This document shows, piece by piece, positions 1 through 47,573 of a DNA stretch of 62,000 bases (within the stretch, counting starts at the first letter, position 1; every line of letters starts with the position of its first letter). The translations under genes and the position numbers were made by a program. This DNA is from Tubiluchus corallicola. Taxonomy: Eukaryota > Priapulida > Priapulimorpha > Priapulimorphida > Tubiluchidae. The stretch spans positions 1-62,000 of the forward strand of contig JAQGDQ010000045.1 in assembly GCA_030141605.1 (NCBI GenBank), in the 5' to 3' direction. The notes beneath the pieces were generated by a model. That model ran no database searches. It had not been told where the DNA came from and saw only the letters and a program-made list of their open reading frames with translations.

Positions 1-5
1 CACAA

Positions 6-43
<38 letters not shown>
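6..43. repeat. (GAT)n microsatellite
   Basis: About a dozen uninterrupted GAT/ATG trinucleotides at the left edge of the window. It lies downstream of the SLC22 first-exon donor, so on the minus strand it is inside that gene's first intron. Confidence 0.95.
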
Positions 44-45
<2 letters not shown>

Positions 46-153
46 AATTTTTAATAGTAATTAAAAATGATGTACAAATGATAGAACGTTGCTGTAGTAA
101 GAAATAGATGCATAATAACCAACAAGGAAATTTGCTAAAAACCAACATTATAC

Positions 154-396
154 CTTGCCTTCTTCCAGTGGGATACTATCATTTGTAAGTTCCACTCCAG
201 GTGGAAGACAGCATTTAACTTCGTCAGATGGAGCGTTAAAGAATGCAGGCACCAAATTATGCCAAGCAGAAAATAAGTCACCCATGCCAGCGAGCAAAAA
301 TACGCATAACTGAAATCTGTTGAAACTTCCAAAACTTAAAAGAACATCCTCAACATGTACAAGTAGCTTTGTGTTAGCTCTGTGCTCTTGATCCAT
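154..396 (-). CDS. SLC22-family organic ion transporter, first coding exon (partial gene)
   Basis: This exon encodes 81 residues, starting at the ATG whose complement is at 394-396 and ending at a donor (AAG then gtataa on the minus strand) in phase 0. The protein begins with a short cytosolic stretch, then FGSFNRFQLCVFLLAGMGD at about residues 22-40. This leads into the first membrane helix, ending in W-HNLVPAFF, followed by an extracellular stretch with a CC pair. The pattern of a cytosolic start, G-x-FQ, a long first helix and the start of a large cysteine-containing first loop is characteristic of SLC22 organic cation/anion/carnitine transporters of the major facilitator superfamily. The other eleven helices are beyond the left edge, so the substrate cannot be assigned. 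Family call is from recognition of the sequence pattern. Confidence 0.8.
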
Positions 397-1734
397 AATA
401 TAAATTCAGTTAATCATTGTAAATGAGTAGAGCAATTTTGGTAGAACACAATACCACGCGCCATGGCCAACAACTCAAAAAGTACTAAGTGCAGCAACTG
501 ATGATTATGACACAATGTAAAGACAACACTGACATGATATTGTTTTGATACAAACATACGCAAAAATTAACTTGCTGTTATATTAACTCCAAACTACGAC
601 TTTCGAGCTTTGTACTTTGAGATTTACTGTGCTCGTTTACTGTTTAGTATCTGGCAATTGACGCCTAACATAATGTCAATCATTTCCGTGGACTGCCCAA
701 TCAGCGTGCAAGTTATTTCGCACCTCTGCAGAGCTAAATTAACGCAGGACATTTAGCTACAGCTCCATCTAATACTGATATTCATTAGTTAGCGGGAGAA
801 ATATCGGCTTGGTTCTAGATTTTATTATTGTTAATTGAAATTGCAAGTAAATTACTGGAAATATAATAGTCTAGTTTCGTTTATAGGAAGAAGTAACAAA
901 GCCTACGTCTATGAGTTGTTGATCAAATCATTTAGCAATCAAGAAAATGTGCAGTTTAGTTTAGTTTATGGGTTTGCAAGTTAGATAAAAAACAACTATT
1001 TGATTAACTTTCACTAAGGACAAAACAAAATGTTTTCTTTTCTGGCCAGTATTTATAAACCTCAATGAGATCTTCACAGTCAAAATTAATTGAAATGTGG
1101 CCAAAACCAATATTATACATCAGTGTAATATTAGTTAATTATACGCTATTTTGTTTTATTATAGTCATGGTTAAAAGATACCATTGGGACTTATGTAACT
1201 CAGGCATTCAATATAAGGGTCGTTGATGGAATGGAACAATCAAATTTATTCTACTTCCGTAGCCTAACCAACGGAAAAATACAAAAACTGAATAAATCTT
1301 ACAGACGAGCACATGATGTTAATATAGAAAAAAATTCATCACAGTCATGATATGTTCGTATGGTTAAAGGCAAGAAAGACAATGTTTTTGTTGCTCATTT
1401 ATTGTAAAGGAAGGCTAATTGGTTTAGTTTCTTTTTTATTATACTCATGTCTCTGTATTTTGTAGTGCTTTGAAACTTCGTCTCTACATTCAGTTTAAAT
1501 TGAAGTCATTTTTGGCTACTTGAAGTGTTAATTTCGTGTAAAAATAGCTGCTGCTCTGCAAATTTGTGCTTATGAAAAAGTGCAATCAGTTTATCTGCTG
1601 ATTAGACATTAGTTGTGACTGTCATGTTGTAAAAAATTAGCTTAGTTTAGTCTAGATAGTTGTTGTCCAGCGTGAGCTGTTGTGCCGAATGCGGAATGGC
1701 ATGCAGCGGAGACGGAGCGATAGACCGATGTATT

Positions 1735-1742
1735 TGACGTCA
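1735..1742. promoter_or_regulatory. Perfect CRE-type palindrome TGACGTCA
   Basis: The eight bases TGACGTCA are the consensus full cAMP-response element bound by CREB/ATF bZIP factors. The site lies in the divergent intergenic region, about 1.3 kb upstream of the SLC22 ATG and in a locally GC-richer patch (about 1670-1760). Sequence match only; occupancy is unknown. Confidence 0.35.
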
Positions 1743-1917
1743 GTTGTATACATAGCGCAGCATAATTATGTGACATAGCATATTATGAAATTACAAATGA
1801 CATACAATACCTTTCAACTTCGTTTTTAATAATCAATTTTAAAACCAGTAGTTTCAAACTTCAACTGCATTTACGGGATTGGCTTGCATAATCTTTATAA
1901 CTATCTGGATGGGTGTG

Positions 1918-2074
1918 CAGTAAAAATAGCATAGGCAAAAATGGCACAGGAAAATATGGCTCGGTAAAAATGGCATAGGAAAAAATGGCACAAATGGAAA
2001 AGTAGGTAAAAATTACATAGGAAAAAATGGTACGGTAATGGCACAGTGAAATGGCACAAGTAAAAATGGCACAT
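1918..2074. repeat. Degenerate minisatellite, unit about 17-20 bases
   Basis: A run of imperfect units of the type gtaaaaatggcataggaa, with the core 'aatggcac/aatggcat' recurring about eight times. Read on the minus strand it gives a repetitive Phe/Ile/Tyr-rich peptide, which explains the spurious open frame there. Confidence 0.8.
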
Positions 2075-4070
2075 CGGTTATATTGATGTAACTGACTTCT
2101 ATAATAAAACTCAGTAAATATGCGCTCATTAGGAAGCAGATCTCTACCAATGCGGAACAATCCAAAACTTATTCGTCTGATTCTTTTGATTAAAAAAATT
2201 AACGCAAAGATAAACAAGCAAGCATACAAAAACGTACCTGTGTTCGTATTATCTAGATTAGCAAAAGACTCAAAATATTTTATTTATTGAAAATAATTAT
2301 AATCAATAGTGCATGAACATTTCTACATCGTGTTTACCTTTTTTTCTTTAACCATTAATTTTGATGGCAATAGACGGACGTATATCAAGTCAGCTTACAA
2401 GCATGCATGAAAAATCAAAGGTTATAGACAGCGTTACACAGTTTTCCAAGCGATAGTTTCTAGAAATGGAGCCTGGAACTAACTCCTAGCTGCTTGTCCT
2501 GCTGGAGATAATAAAAAAGAATTGCCCTATCTTACAGCCAAGTCCTCCTCTTTCTATAACAGTCTCTCTGGGACTTCCACGAAGTGCTTCATGAATGTTT
2601 TCTTAATGTAGTGTTTTGTCAAGCTTTGCAAAAGACGACCATCCTGGCACGCATACCACCTTCTCCACAAAATTTCGTGGAATTCTATCAGGTAGTTTTT
2701 GTGTAACAGGCTTACTGCTATAACAAACAAAAAAACAGACAAATTGTGTTGAAACATAACTTCCTTGACAGAGGTAGAAATAATTAAATAATTATCCTCC
2801 ATTGTAACCGATTAGGTACTGACATATATATATATTATTTATTTTTTATAAACTTGCGCGTTTCGGTTTGGTTAGCATTGAAATACTTCAAATTTAGCGC
2901 CACACAGACATCTTGCGACATGCGTTTTTCTCACTTGTATTCCCTTTTGCTAGTGTAACAGTTACGTTAGACTCTCTGGAGTGGCCTTTAGAACAGAGAC
3001 GTGTAGAACAACTTTTGTTAATAGTTCAGTGAATATTATGTACATAATCATGTAGATGTTAACAGTGATATATCCGAGCTACCAGAGAAAGCCAAAATTT
3101 ACAGCAGTACAAGCTTCAATGTTATCAGCGCAACAAAGATGGTTTTAAATACAGTACTCATTTGGACCACATTCAGTCATCCAATGGAATAATCAACCTT
3201 CACATAGTGCGAATCTCGGACACAGTGAAGTTTAGAACAGCGATACAAAAGTTTGATCTGACATTGAACAGAAATCATTTAAATGTTCACTGGATAGTGT
3301 TATTTCATTGCCACGCACGCACGCTGCAGTAATATTCCTAAAGGAGTGTTGCAGTATCTAGTTTACCTACATTCAGATTCAAATTGTTGATGCCATAATG
3401 CAGCTTAACAAGGTCCTCTTAATTGCTACCATGCAGTGGATTTCAATAATAAAGTATGTTTAGTCGCACTTGTTTAATTTTCTTAAGTTTGTTCTTTTTT
3501 CCAAATACACAGTATAAAATTGTACATGTATTGTTGGTGAAATAAACTGAATTTGACTTTGAATTATGGAACCGCAAACTCAGCTGCCTGGCAGGTCGTG
3601 CGTGCATGTGTTTAGAGCGTAAATAAACTTATATGCATTGAACCTGTCGTTTTCAGCCAGGGTAAAAAGGTTTTGTGCAATTGTGTTTCATGACCACAAA
3701 ATTTGGATGATTGTACTATGTATTGACACAATACGAAATAATAACCTGTAATTATTAGGTCGTTAACTATCATATGATAGCCTTTGTGCACGTTCCGGTA
3801 GCGTTAGCTTGAGATTTAGAAGTAACAGATTAGTGGACATAATTTATTTTATTACTGTAGTTTGGGAACATATGATATAGCCTGTTGAATTGGTTATACC
3901 CGTTTACACTTCATTGATATAAACTTATGTTTTTGTTTTGCACTTGTTGGTGAAAAGAGTCAAATACCTGATGATATTTAAAATTTTGAAGAAACACGAA
4001 GAAGTGTGAGAGAAAAACTAATCAGTTTATGATAGCAGTCAAAAGAAAGAATAGGCTCAAAAAAGGCAGT

Positions 4071-4350
4071 CAAAAAGGCTCAGAAATGCATCATACAGGA
4101 AAGGTGATGAAGTGACATAAAAGAAATGTCAGAAGAGAAAAACAAAAGCACAATGTTATTAGTAGAAATCTATACATAAAAAAGAGAAGTGCAGATCTAT
4201 ACAAAGTACTCAAAAAGGCTCAGAAGTGCATCATACAGGAAAGGAAGTGCAGTGACATTAAAGAAATGTCAGAAGAGAGGAACAAAAGGACAATGTTGTT
4301 AGCAGAAATAGAAAATATTAAAAAGAGAAGTGGAGAGCTATATACAGTAC
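4071..4350. repeat. 140-base tandem duplication upstream of SEH1
   Basis: Two adjacent copies (about 4071-4210 and 4211-4350) share 'caaaaaggctcagaa', 'tgcatcatacaggaaagg', 'aaagaaatgtcagaagag' and 'aagagaagtg' in the same order with scattered substitutions. Copy 2 carries a short open frame (4266-4523) starting in the duplicated ATG; I do not recognise its product. The array ends roughly 285 bases before the SEH1 ATG, so it may lie in the promoter or 5' UTR. Confidence 0.85.
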
Positions 4351-4634
4351 ATGGTTTATATCCAGAATGTAAATACAACATATATTTGGCACTTACTGAT
4401 ATAGAAGGCAGTAGAATTAGTATAATGATGGAGATGAGATTACTGGAAACTTCTAGTCATGTCTTTATAAAAAGTTTTCGTAACTTGTCAGTGGGTCGAC
4501 TGAATCGACAACTCTGGAGCTAACACTGAAAGTTTCATTCAAACGCAGTAACACTTCTGCTCCCTTGTTGAAACATCTGTGGTTTCTGCTATCATTTAGT
4601 GACTTGAGTCTGTTTTTTTTAGATTATATAAATC

Positions 4635-14090
<9,456 letters not shown>

Positions 14091-14846
14091 CGGATGTCTA
14101 ACTTCGTGTTCGTCTTCAGGTCCATGTGGCAAACTTTGGCGTGGAGAACTGTATGAATTATGATAACTGTAATTATGATTACTTCATGGGACGACATTAG
14201 GAGAATGCACATCCCAGGATCCCCCATGGTATCTTTCTTTAGTTTTATCTAGTATATACTCAATTTAGTTGTATATATAACATTTAGCATTATGAATGCA
14301 AAATGTTGCATATTATTACCACATTTTTGCCATTGCTTACTCATCATTGTGTTTAATTTTAATGCTACAAGAACTTAGGTAAAGCAAATTACATTACACA
14401 TGGATACAAACAAAACAAGTATACTTAAAGTACACAGATTATACACATCTCATTTCATAATCCTCCAGAAAGGTGGCATCATTTTAAGCGTGAAAATGTT
14501 AAGAAAATAGTTTAGTCTGACCAAAACAAATAGAATCATTTGCTGATGTAGATGAAAGTAGCAGGTTGTGTAAATGGTAAATGGTCAAAAATAGACCTGC
14601 AATACTATTTGAAGACAATGGTCATAAGGATACTGAGCCAGCCATCCTCTATTTCAGCACGTTTTAAAAACAAAGACGAAACTGAGTTCTGTTTGCAGTT
14701 ACACATTAACAAAAACTAGAAAGAGAAGTTTTCAATTTAATCGTACAATTTTCCATATATTAACTATAAAAGATGGTGCATGGTAAAACCACGTACATGT
14801 CTAATGGGCAACACAAATAATGTGAGCAACATTATTACATAGACAG

Positions 14847-14852
14847 AATAAA
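14847..14852 (+). terminator. Candidate SEH1 poly(A) signal AATAAA
   Basis: An AATAAA hexamer about 760 bases after the SEH1 stop. It is one of several AT-rich possibilities in the convergent region. Confidence 0.25.
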
Positions 14853-15136
14853 AGCTAAGGCAAATGTACAAGCATGTCGCACCCAAGCAACAATGTTATA
14901 AATATCTTCTCTGATAGTTTTATTTCATTTTAGAGCAGAAATCGATTTACACTTTACTCCACATTTTCAATTTACAATAAGTGTACAAGCACAAGTACGT
15001 TTATGCATAATTTTGATTCTTACACTATTCTTTCAAATATCAGTTAGAAACTTATTCAGAAAAACATTTACACAATTTTTTGTTCAGTACAAATGGTTAC
15101 TGTTTGTTACATACAGGACTATGCTTACAATAATCT

Positions 15137-15153
15137 TTTATTTATAATTTATT
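15137..15153 (-). terminator. Candidate G-alpha-s poly(A) signals (two AATAAA on minus)
   Basis: Two TTTATT hexamers on the plus strand within 17 bases read as paired AATAAA signals for the minus-strand gene. They are about 3 kb past its stop codon. Confidence 0.25.
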
Positions 15154-18100
15154 AACAAAAAGAAGAGATATAACATAACAACAGTGCATCCCAATAAAAT
15201 TTGACAACATCACTAAAGACTGTAAGAGAATGCAATATATAATATGCTAAACCATAAACAGTTTCTATTGAATATAGCAAAAATAACATTACAATGAGAT
15301 AGACAAACAACATTTCCATCAGTTTTATAATGTTACTGAAGTATAACGTTATCAAATTAAATACACTTAATAATTTAGAACCAATTTTCAACCAATGGTC
15401 CTGGATATATTATTTCCACATTGTTTAACAACGTATTCTCAAAAATAAGTTGATTTTGCAAAAATAACACATAAACAAATATACTCAATAAATAAGCATG
15501 TAATCATGTAGCAGTACCATGAAAAACTACTTCAACTGCTACTTATTACTAGAGGGCAGGTTTTATGCTGTTTCTAGAGAGCAACTGTTGGTCAACTACA
15601 ATTTTTAACATACACAAGCCATAAGGACAAATCATTTGTAGAAAATGTAAATCCTTTCACTGATGTGCTGTGTAAAAAAGACCGGCCACATTTGATAAAA
15701 AGAAATTTTAAGCTCACATTACGAATACATTGCAATTAGTGCATTTCATATTCGGTGACATAGAAATAACGAAGAATCTTATAATCATGAAATTAGAAGT
15801 TGTAACTAAAGATAAAAATGAATGCCAAAGAAGGGAAGTCTGCAAATCATGCATGTAAATACAAGTCACGGTAAAGCGTCAATAACCATGTTTAAATTGT
15901 ACAAATCTGCCTGTTATATTCAAAAGCACTAAAGCAGCATGTATAATTACACTGTGTGCCCAATAATAATTTGCAACTTGTTGCATCTTATAAAAAAAAT
16001 CTACAACAAATATTAATAAAAGCATGATAAAGAGAATTAAGAGAGACAACAACAATCAACAACAACAATGATCTGTATATAAATAGTGCATTTCAGCAAA
16101 TATACAGTGTTTTCATTTCCAATATAACGATGCAAAGCCATGCTTGCACATGCCTCCCATTGTTATACTGAAGTGCAGCTTAACAATTTTTTATAGCATG
16201 TTTTAATTACATTTATCACACACATTGTATCCACAAGCAGACAGAATGGATACCAACCTTATCTTACAAAATAGCTTTGTCATAAACACAAAGCATGCAA
16301 ATGATACTGCAACGTCTTTGCAAAATTCATTATTTACACCAACAGATGTCAGACCATGCTGAATAATGCAACAATAGTGCGAGGCCTACAACAACATGTT
16401 ACGACTTCAAAGCTGGGCTGTTTTGCTGTGCAACTTTGGAGAAATCTTTCCGTGTTTTCAGAAACCCAAAATAATATGCACATGTTAAAGTCACAATAAA
16501 CAATCACATAAATAACCAAGAATGGCAGAATGGAAAAATCTCGGTGACAGCACAGCATTTTTTGATTATCAAAACCTTCTGACAAAGATTACTAGAAAAT
16601 GCTTACTGCTCTCATAAGAAATGCCCACACACGAGTCCAATTCACAACTCTTCAAAGACTGCGTAATTTTTTCATTTAGCTAATACAGCTAACTGACAAC
16701 AAGCAATCATGCTAGTAGCATGGATTTAGCTTAGCAGTTTAGTTTTTCATTATGCTCAAGACTCAGTAAAAGCCGTTAAACCACTGTCTTAAACAGTGAA
16801 CTGGAAAATGTGGCATCCAACCAACTAGAATGCAAACAATTTTTGTTCACAAATCAATTGGGCATTAACTCGTTTTAAATAACATATTGCAAATGGTAAC
16901 AATTACGCATTATTGAAGTTTACCTGTTCTTTGTCATTAATTTAGTCCTAAAAATTCATAAATAATTTCACGACAGTGTTTGCACGTTGTTGTAATAAAT
17001 GAAAAACTTGAATTGCATAAATTAAAATTAAGTGAACAAGGTATTATCACATCACCAATTCAAAATATTTCAAAAAAGTGATCAAACCAGCTAAAAACTA
17101 GGCTGCCAAAAGGAAAATGTACAGGTGCAAGATGAAATAGGGCCTCAGTTATACAACGCAGTTGGGTCCCTTTATCGAGTTAATATATCGAACTAAAAAT
17201 ATTAGGAAATATTGCCTATACAGTATTATTTTATTTTTCACAAATAATGGTGTTTTTCTGGTTATTTACAAGCAAAGTTACGAATGACATCTTCAGAGTC
17301 AAATGTCAGAAAAATCAGATGGTCCCAAAGATGCGTAGTGTCTGTTGTGGTACTCTCAGTGGGCCTGATAAAAACAGTAGATGCACCACGTTCCTGCCTA
17401 CAGTAAATTAGTAATGCCTCAAAAGCACCAGCCAAGAGTACATTAACCCAGAATCATATGTAAATGAAGTTATAAACAAAAACCAGAGTACAAGATGGAA
17501 AAGTAAATAAGAAAAAAATTGAGATATTTTTTGTGCGTGTTCTCTTGTTCAGTAACAGAGAATATGTCAGATACAAAGCAGTTCCATCTGTTATAACCTC
17601 AATTTCCTAACGGACTTTGCATTAAACAATGCAGTCATAAAAGGAGAAAAATTGTTTGACATTACATCATCACATATTTTAGTGAAAATGCCCCAGTGTT
17701 AAAGAACACTGAAAAACTTTTTTTCCATCCTGCCTAATTAGACAGACTAATTTTAATTTAATTGTAATTTTAATGTAACTTGTCACATCAGGTAAATGGC
17801 TTACCAATTATTTTCACATCTGCTTACCTCGAGCCTTTTCTCTTATGTTCTCACGGACATGTTTACAAACAGATTTCGAAGTGAAAGCAAAAATACTTAA
17901 ACGCTACCAAAACTATAAAAATTAGCCACAGCTTAAACAACCGACCACATCTTTTACTATAAAATTATTTGCCTACACTTATCGATAACATAAGCGTGCT
18001 GGGGCGGAAAGCTCCACTGCATTTTTGTTCGCCGAAAAAAATCACGATTGTATATAGAGCAGTTCCATACATACAACAACTAGATACGCTCTGTACCCGT

Positions 18101-18200
18101 TACTGGGCAATGACTTTTATCATCAAAGTCAGCATCATTCTGTTTAACATGTGCATATAGCAAAAACATCATTGTAGTAGGACATATATAATACGTAGTA

Positions 18201-44348
<26,148 letters not shown>

Positions 44349-45789
44349 CACTTGAATCATCGATAAATATGTTGCCGAAAAGCCGACTTTCGGCCCCGGC
44401 AAATCAGTACTCGTTTGTATTATTATCCGAAGATATAATCACAATAATGTACAATTTTTCATCAACGTGGTACAACAAAAATCCATAAATTTCTGCGCAA
44501 TTTCACAAAAAATCCTATATTTTCTCTAGTAGAACTGCATTCAACTTCTCCACGTTCGAGGGTGCGGCGCGCAGAACATCATCAATATCGAAAACATAAC
44601 CTCACTGCGCCACCTATTGCAAAGCATGCCAACATTATAGCACTTTTATATCCCATGTAAACTTGTCAACGAACATTCTAGACTTAAAAATTCAATTATA
44701 CACTAAACGGACAAGGCGTGATGAAATTAATATTAACATTCATTGAAATAAAAAAGTGCATTTAAATTTATGTATAAAAATACTAAAACTGTTTGACAAA
44801 AAATTAATCTTAATAGTTAATCCTATCAGTCATAATTTATTCCTGACTTCCTGTTGGAACCGAACTGTTTGAAAAGGCAGTACCATTTTGAAAATGAATA
44901 CTTGGCAGCATCACAACAGCTATGTGTCGACAACGTACAGTGATGGGCAATGAGTTTTAATCAAAATATAAGGCAAACGTTTTTTCATATGAACTTCAAA
45001 TAACAACTTTTGGGTACATTCACTATTCACAAATTGCGCATGTAAAAAAATACTACTGTAATTATATTTAATTTTTAGGTCTCTAGGATGAAAACCTTGA
45101 TGAAGTCGGCTTACTAGAAGTTGAGAACAAACCAAGATAAAATCTTATAGCTCTAAGGGAAATCGGAAATGGCAATGCACGCTTTTGGGGAAGTTTTACA
45201 AATGATTTAATACAAATCACCCGACATTTTCGTTTAATGCGAGAGACAGAAAGTACTTTTAAGTATTTAAACACTACGACTTTTCTGAAATGTCATCAAC
45301 TGAGTTAATTAGTTAGTTGGTTAGTCGTTTATTGTCGATTAAAATACAATAGATTGCATGGATGGAAAGCAACAACGATAGAAATTTTAATTAACAATCA
45401 TCCTAGTCAAAAAGAGTTGTATCTGTATAGCCGATAGCGTGCTGATAAACAGTGACTAAAAATCATAAAAAATACAGTAGAAATTCACTTTCAACTTTTC
45501 AACCGCTCAGACACTTTCAGGCGTTCATAATAATAACGTTACACAACTTCTCGCATAACTGCGTATGTGCGAAAACAGTGCTTAGATTGAAATACACTAT
45601 AATCAGGAAACTGTCGCGGCATTAGTGTAGATAACCCTATATCAATGTACCTAACAAACGTAGAAACTTGTTTATATAGTTATAGTTGGACAACCAGAAT
45701 TTGTAGTGTGTCAAAGTTCCACAGCACTAAAACGTTGGAAAGTCCTTGGGACTCGATTAAGTTAAAACAATAGTTTCACTTTAACTCAC
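44349..45789 (-). promoter_or_regulatory. Region upstream of the canonical G-alpha-s first exon; intron of the alternative transcript
   Basis: It should contain the promoter and 5' UTR of the canonical transcript; a GC-richer patch with ggtgcggcgcgcag lies near 44560-44577. For the alternative transcript the same DNA is intronic. A segment at 45340-45400 (cAtggatggaaagcaa) resembles one at 57660-57680 and may be a dispersed repeat. Frames at 44920-45135 and 45083-45274 are not convincing. Confidence 0.45.
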
Positions 45790-45967
45790 CTACTAGTAAC
45801 AGCTTGTAAGGTTGACGAATCCGTCTGGGTTGAAGCTGTTCTTTGTTTAATGCTGTTGTTGCCAAAAACGCGTACATATCCATTATCGGTTCGCTGTAGT
45901 CATCGTCGTCAGTGTTAGATGACTCAATCTGACTGCCTCTGCACGAACAACAAGATTTATTCCCCAT
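45790..45967 (-). CDS. GNAS: Alternative first coding exon of G-alpha-s (novel N-terminus)
   Basis: An ATG (complement at 45965-45967) opens 59 codons plus one base, followed by a consensus donor (G then gtgagt). The exon ends ...RRIRQPYKLLLV-G. The canonical exon 1 ends ...ATHRLLLL-G. Both stop after the first base of the Gly codon that opens the P-loop, so either can splice in frame to 43828 (GT GCC GGT GAA = G A G E). The joined product would be 392 aa. The new leader starts MGNKSCCSCRG, with a Gly2 myristoylation-type context and Cys6, Cys7 and Cys9. It then has an acidic DDDD run and lacks the canonical beta-gamma-binding helix. Alternatives: the first exon of another G-alpha gene, or a relic. 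The exact phase match, strand and position 1.4 kb upstream argue for a real isoform. Confidence 0.75.
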
Positions 45968-46742
45968 AAATGCTTAACTACTGCTTATGAGTAATGAGTA
46001 CTCATCTAGTAGTTCCTCCAAAAAGCGGTTAAAAAACTGCATGCATCTAACGATTATGAACAAAAGTTATTGATTTTGCTTTAATGTCCAATGTTGGCGT
46101 GGAGAAGCGAAATAAACAATCATGTGTCAAAGTTACTTTTGTTAGTTTAAAAACACTCCTGCATGTGCTCAGTAGTGGCAAGCTCAGCGAGTGTGATGTA
46201 GATAGACCTGTCCGTCATAAACCATCAAAATAGTTTCTTATTAATCAAAATACTTTATAGTGGTTCGGATTTGTGATACTCTGGCTCTATTCCTGATTGG
46301 ACTGTGAACTTTGGCATGGCAGGAGCGGTATCCTTGTGTAATTCGTAAACACTCAACTTTAGCCCTTTATAATTATTAATACTTAATCTGGGAAATTGGC
46401 ATGTTATTATAGCACAACGTATACACGTATGAGCAGTATGACTAGTGACTACCACAAGTGGATAATCAATTGTCGCGATCTCAAAATATAGTTAGTGGGA
46501 TCCAGTATTACATGTTTTATACTAAATCTTGCTTTGCCTTTGCTTTTCAGAGTGACTGAACGCTATCGAACGTTACAAAAACGAGATGCATTGTGTTTGA
46601 AGATTCAGTGACCATTAGGGCCACCCTAGTGGAGATTAACTGGTTTTAAAAAAATTTCTAACACATGTATATACAGTAGGCGGCTTCGCCTATTGATAAA
46701 TTTTCTTCCATGCGCTTGTTTTTAAGGCAGTAGATATAATAA

Positions 46743-46925
46743 AATGAAATTGTTCTGCATTGGAGATCCTCGGTGATTTATAAAGGACAAGTTGTGGCAC
46801 TTGATGAAGAGAATACAGGAACAGAGATAGAGCTATACTTTGCATATAATTTGCAGGAAGAAAGTTCCTTAATGTCCATAGATGACAAACTTGGCTTATT
46901 TCCTAAAGTCACTGCAAGTTACTAA
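46743..46925 (+). CDS. Coding-like stretch ending in an SH3-like GLFP motif, unassigned
   Basis: An open frame of 60 codons without an initial ATG, bounded by TAA at 46740 and TAA at 46923. It reads ...VIYKGQVVALDEENTGTE..., then ...DDKLGLFPKVTASY. The acidic E-N-x-x-T-E segment followed by GLFPK resembles the end of an SH3 domain, but the usual WW pair between them is missing. It could be the last exon of a small plus-strand gene, a decayed exon, or chance. No start or upstream exon was identified. Confidence 0.25.
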   Translation, partial: NEIVLHWRSSVIYKGQVVALDEENTGTEIELYFAYNLQEESSLMSIDDKLGLFPKVTASY

Positions 46926-47390
46926 AAAAAAGTATATATATGTATTAAAACATAATTATTCCTTATAATAGTATCAAGAGATTTATCTTTGGGAAATCTC
47001 AGTAATAATAAAAATTTCTAACACAGAGAGACAGCATAAATAGTATCCATGTTATTAGAAAAGTTGCAAAACATTTCAACACTTGCCTGGAGTGATCTCC
47101 AATTGTAAGTGTTCAAAATGGTGTTAGCAAAATCAGAAAGTAATGACATGGTTGAACTGACAGAGATTCAGTATGTATTGTATACAGTAAATTGCACGTG
47201 GGACTGTCTACAGTACCTAGTCTACTGAATCCCTGTAAACTTTTGCGTAAGGGTCGTGGCACTTCTTACATATCATTACTTTCTGGTTTTTCTCGAGCTG
47301 CACATTTTGAACACTTAAACGTTTTGTGGATTTGTTTTCAATAATATGACAACGTTTCATGCAATCATTCAGTGTTTAAAAATTTTATAA

Positions 47391-47573
47391 TTGTTGTTTC
47401 AGTCTTATTTTCACTGCATGATGGCCACCAGTTTTCGCAGATTCATTATAAATCTGGAGTATGGAATAAAATTATCAGAAAAGACGTCGAGAAAGCTAAA
47501 TGACTACAATTCTAGTGTAACTTTAGAGCAAAACCTTGCTTATAGTGTGATTCCAGCTAATGCTGGAAGCTAG
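47391..47573 (+). CDS. Short open frame with a Tyr-motif-like tail, unassigned
   Basis: 60 codons ending in TAG, preceded by a good acceptor (ttgttgtttcag at about 47391-47402). The end, SSVTLEQNLAYSVI, resembles receptor cytoplasmic tails with NxxY-type motifs. It could be the last exon of a plus-strand gene with 46743-46925, but no linking donor is clear. Function unknown. Confidence 0.2.
   Translation: MLFQSYFHCMMATSFRRFIINLEYGIKLSEKTSRKLNDYNSSVTLEQNLAYSVIPANAGS

Larger units (their letters stand above)
397..4634. other. Divergent intergenic region between the SLC22 gene and SEH1
   Basis: The two flanking genes are transcribed away from each other, so this 4.2 kb should hold both promoters and 5' UTRs. 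I see no conserved coding segment. It contains a degenerate minisatellite (1918-2074), a perfect CRE-type palindrome (1735-1742) and a 140-base tandem duplication (4071-4350). Short open frames at 1861-2229 and 2554-2802 on the minus strand look non-coding: the first is a translation of the minisatellite and the second matches nothing I recognise. Confidence 0.6.
14091..18200. other. Convergent 3' region between SEH1 (+) and G-alpha-s (-)
   Basis: The two genes end towards each other 4.1 kb apart, so this stretch holds both 3' UTRs and any transcript overlap. It is AT-rich with no conserved coding segment. Candidate poly(A) hexamers occur on both strands: AATAAA at 14847-14852 on plus, TTTATT at 14919-14924 and 15137-15153 for the minus-strand gene. 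If the last sites are used, the G-alpha-s 3' UTR would be about 3 kb. Short frames at 15152-15391 and 16349-16585 look like chance. Confidence 0.5.

Noticed and set aside
1861-2229. 122-codon minus-strand frame
   Set aside because: Its repetitive Phe/Ile/Tyr part is the minisatellite at 1918-2074.
44349-44402. In-frame N-terminal extension of canonical G-alpha-s
   Set aside because: The extension opens at TTG, not ATG. The only extra ATG is 12 bases upstream and would displace the palmitoylated MGC start, so the MGC start is preferred.
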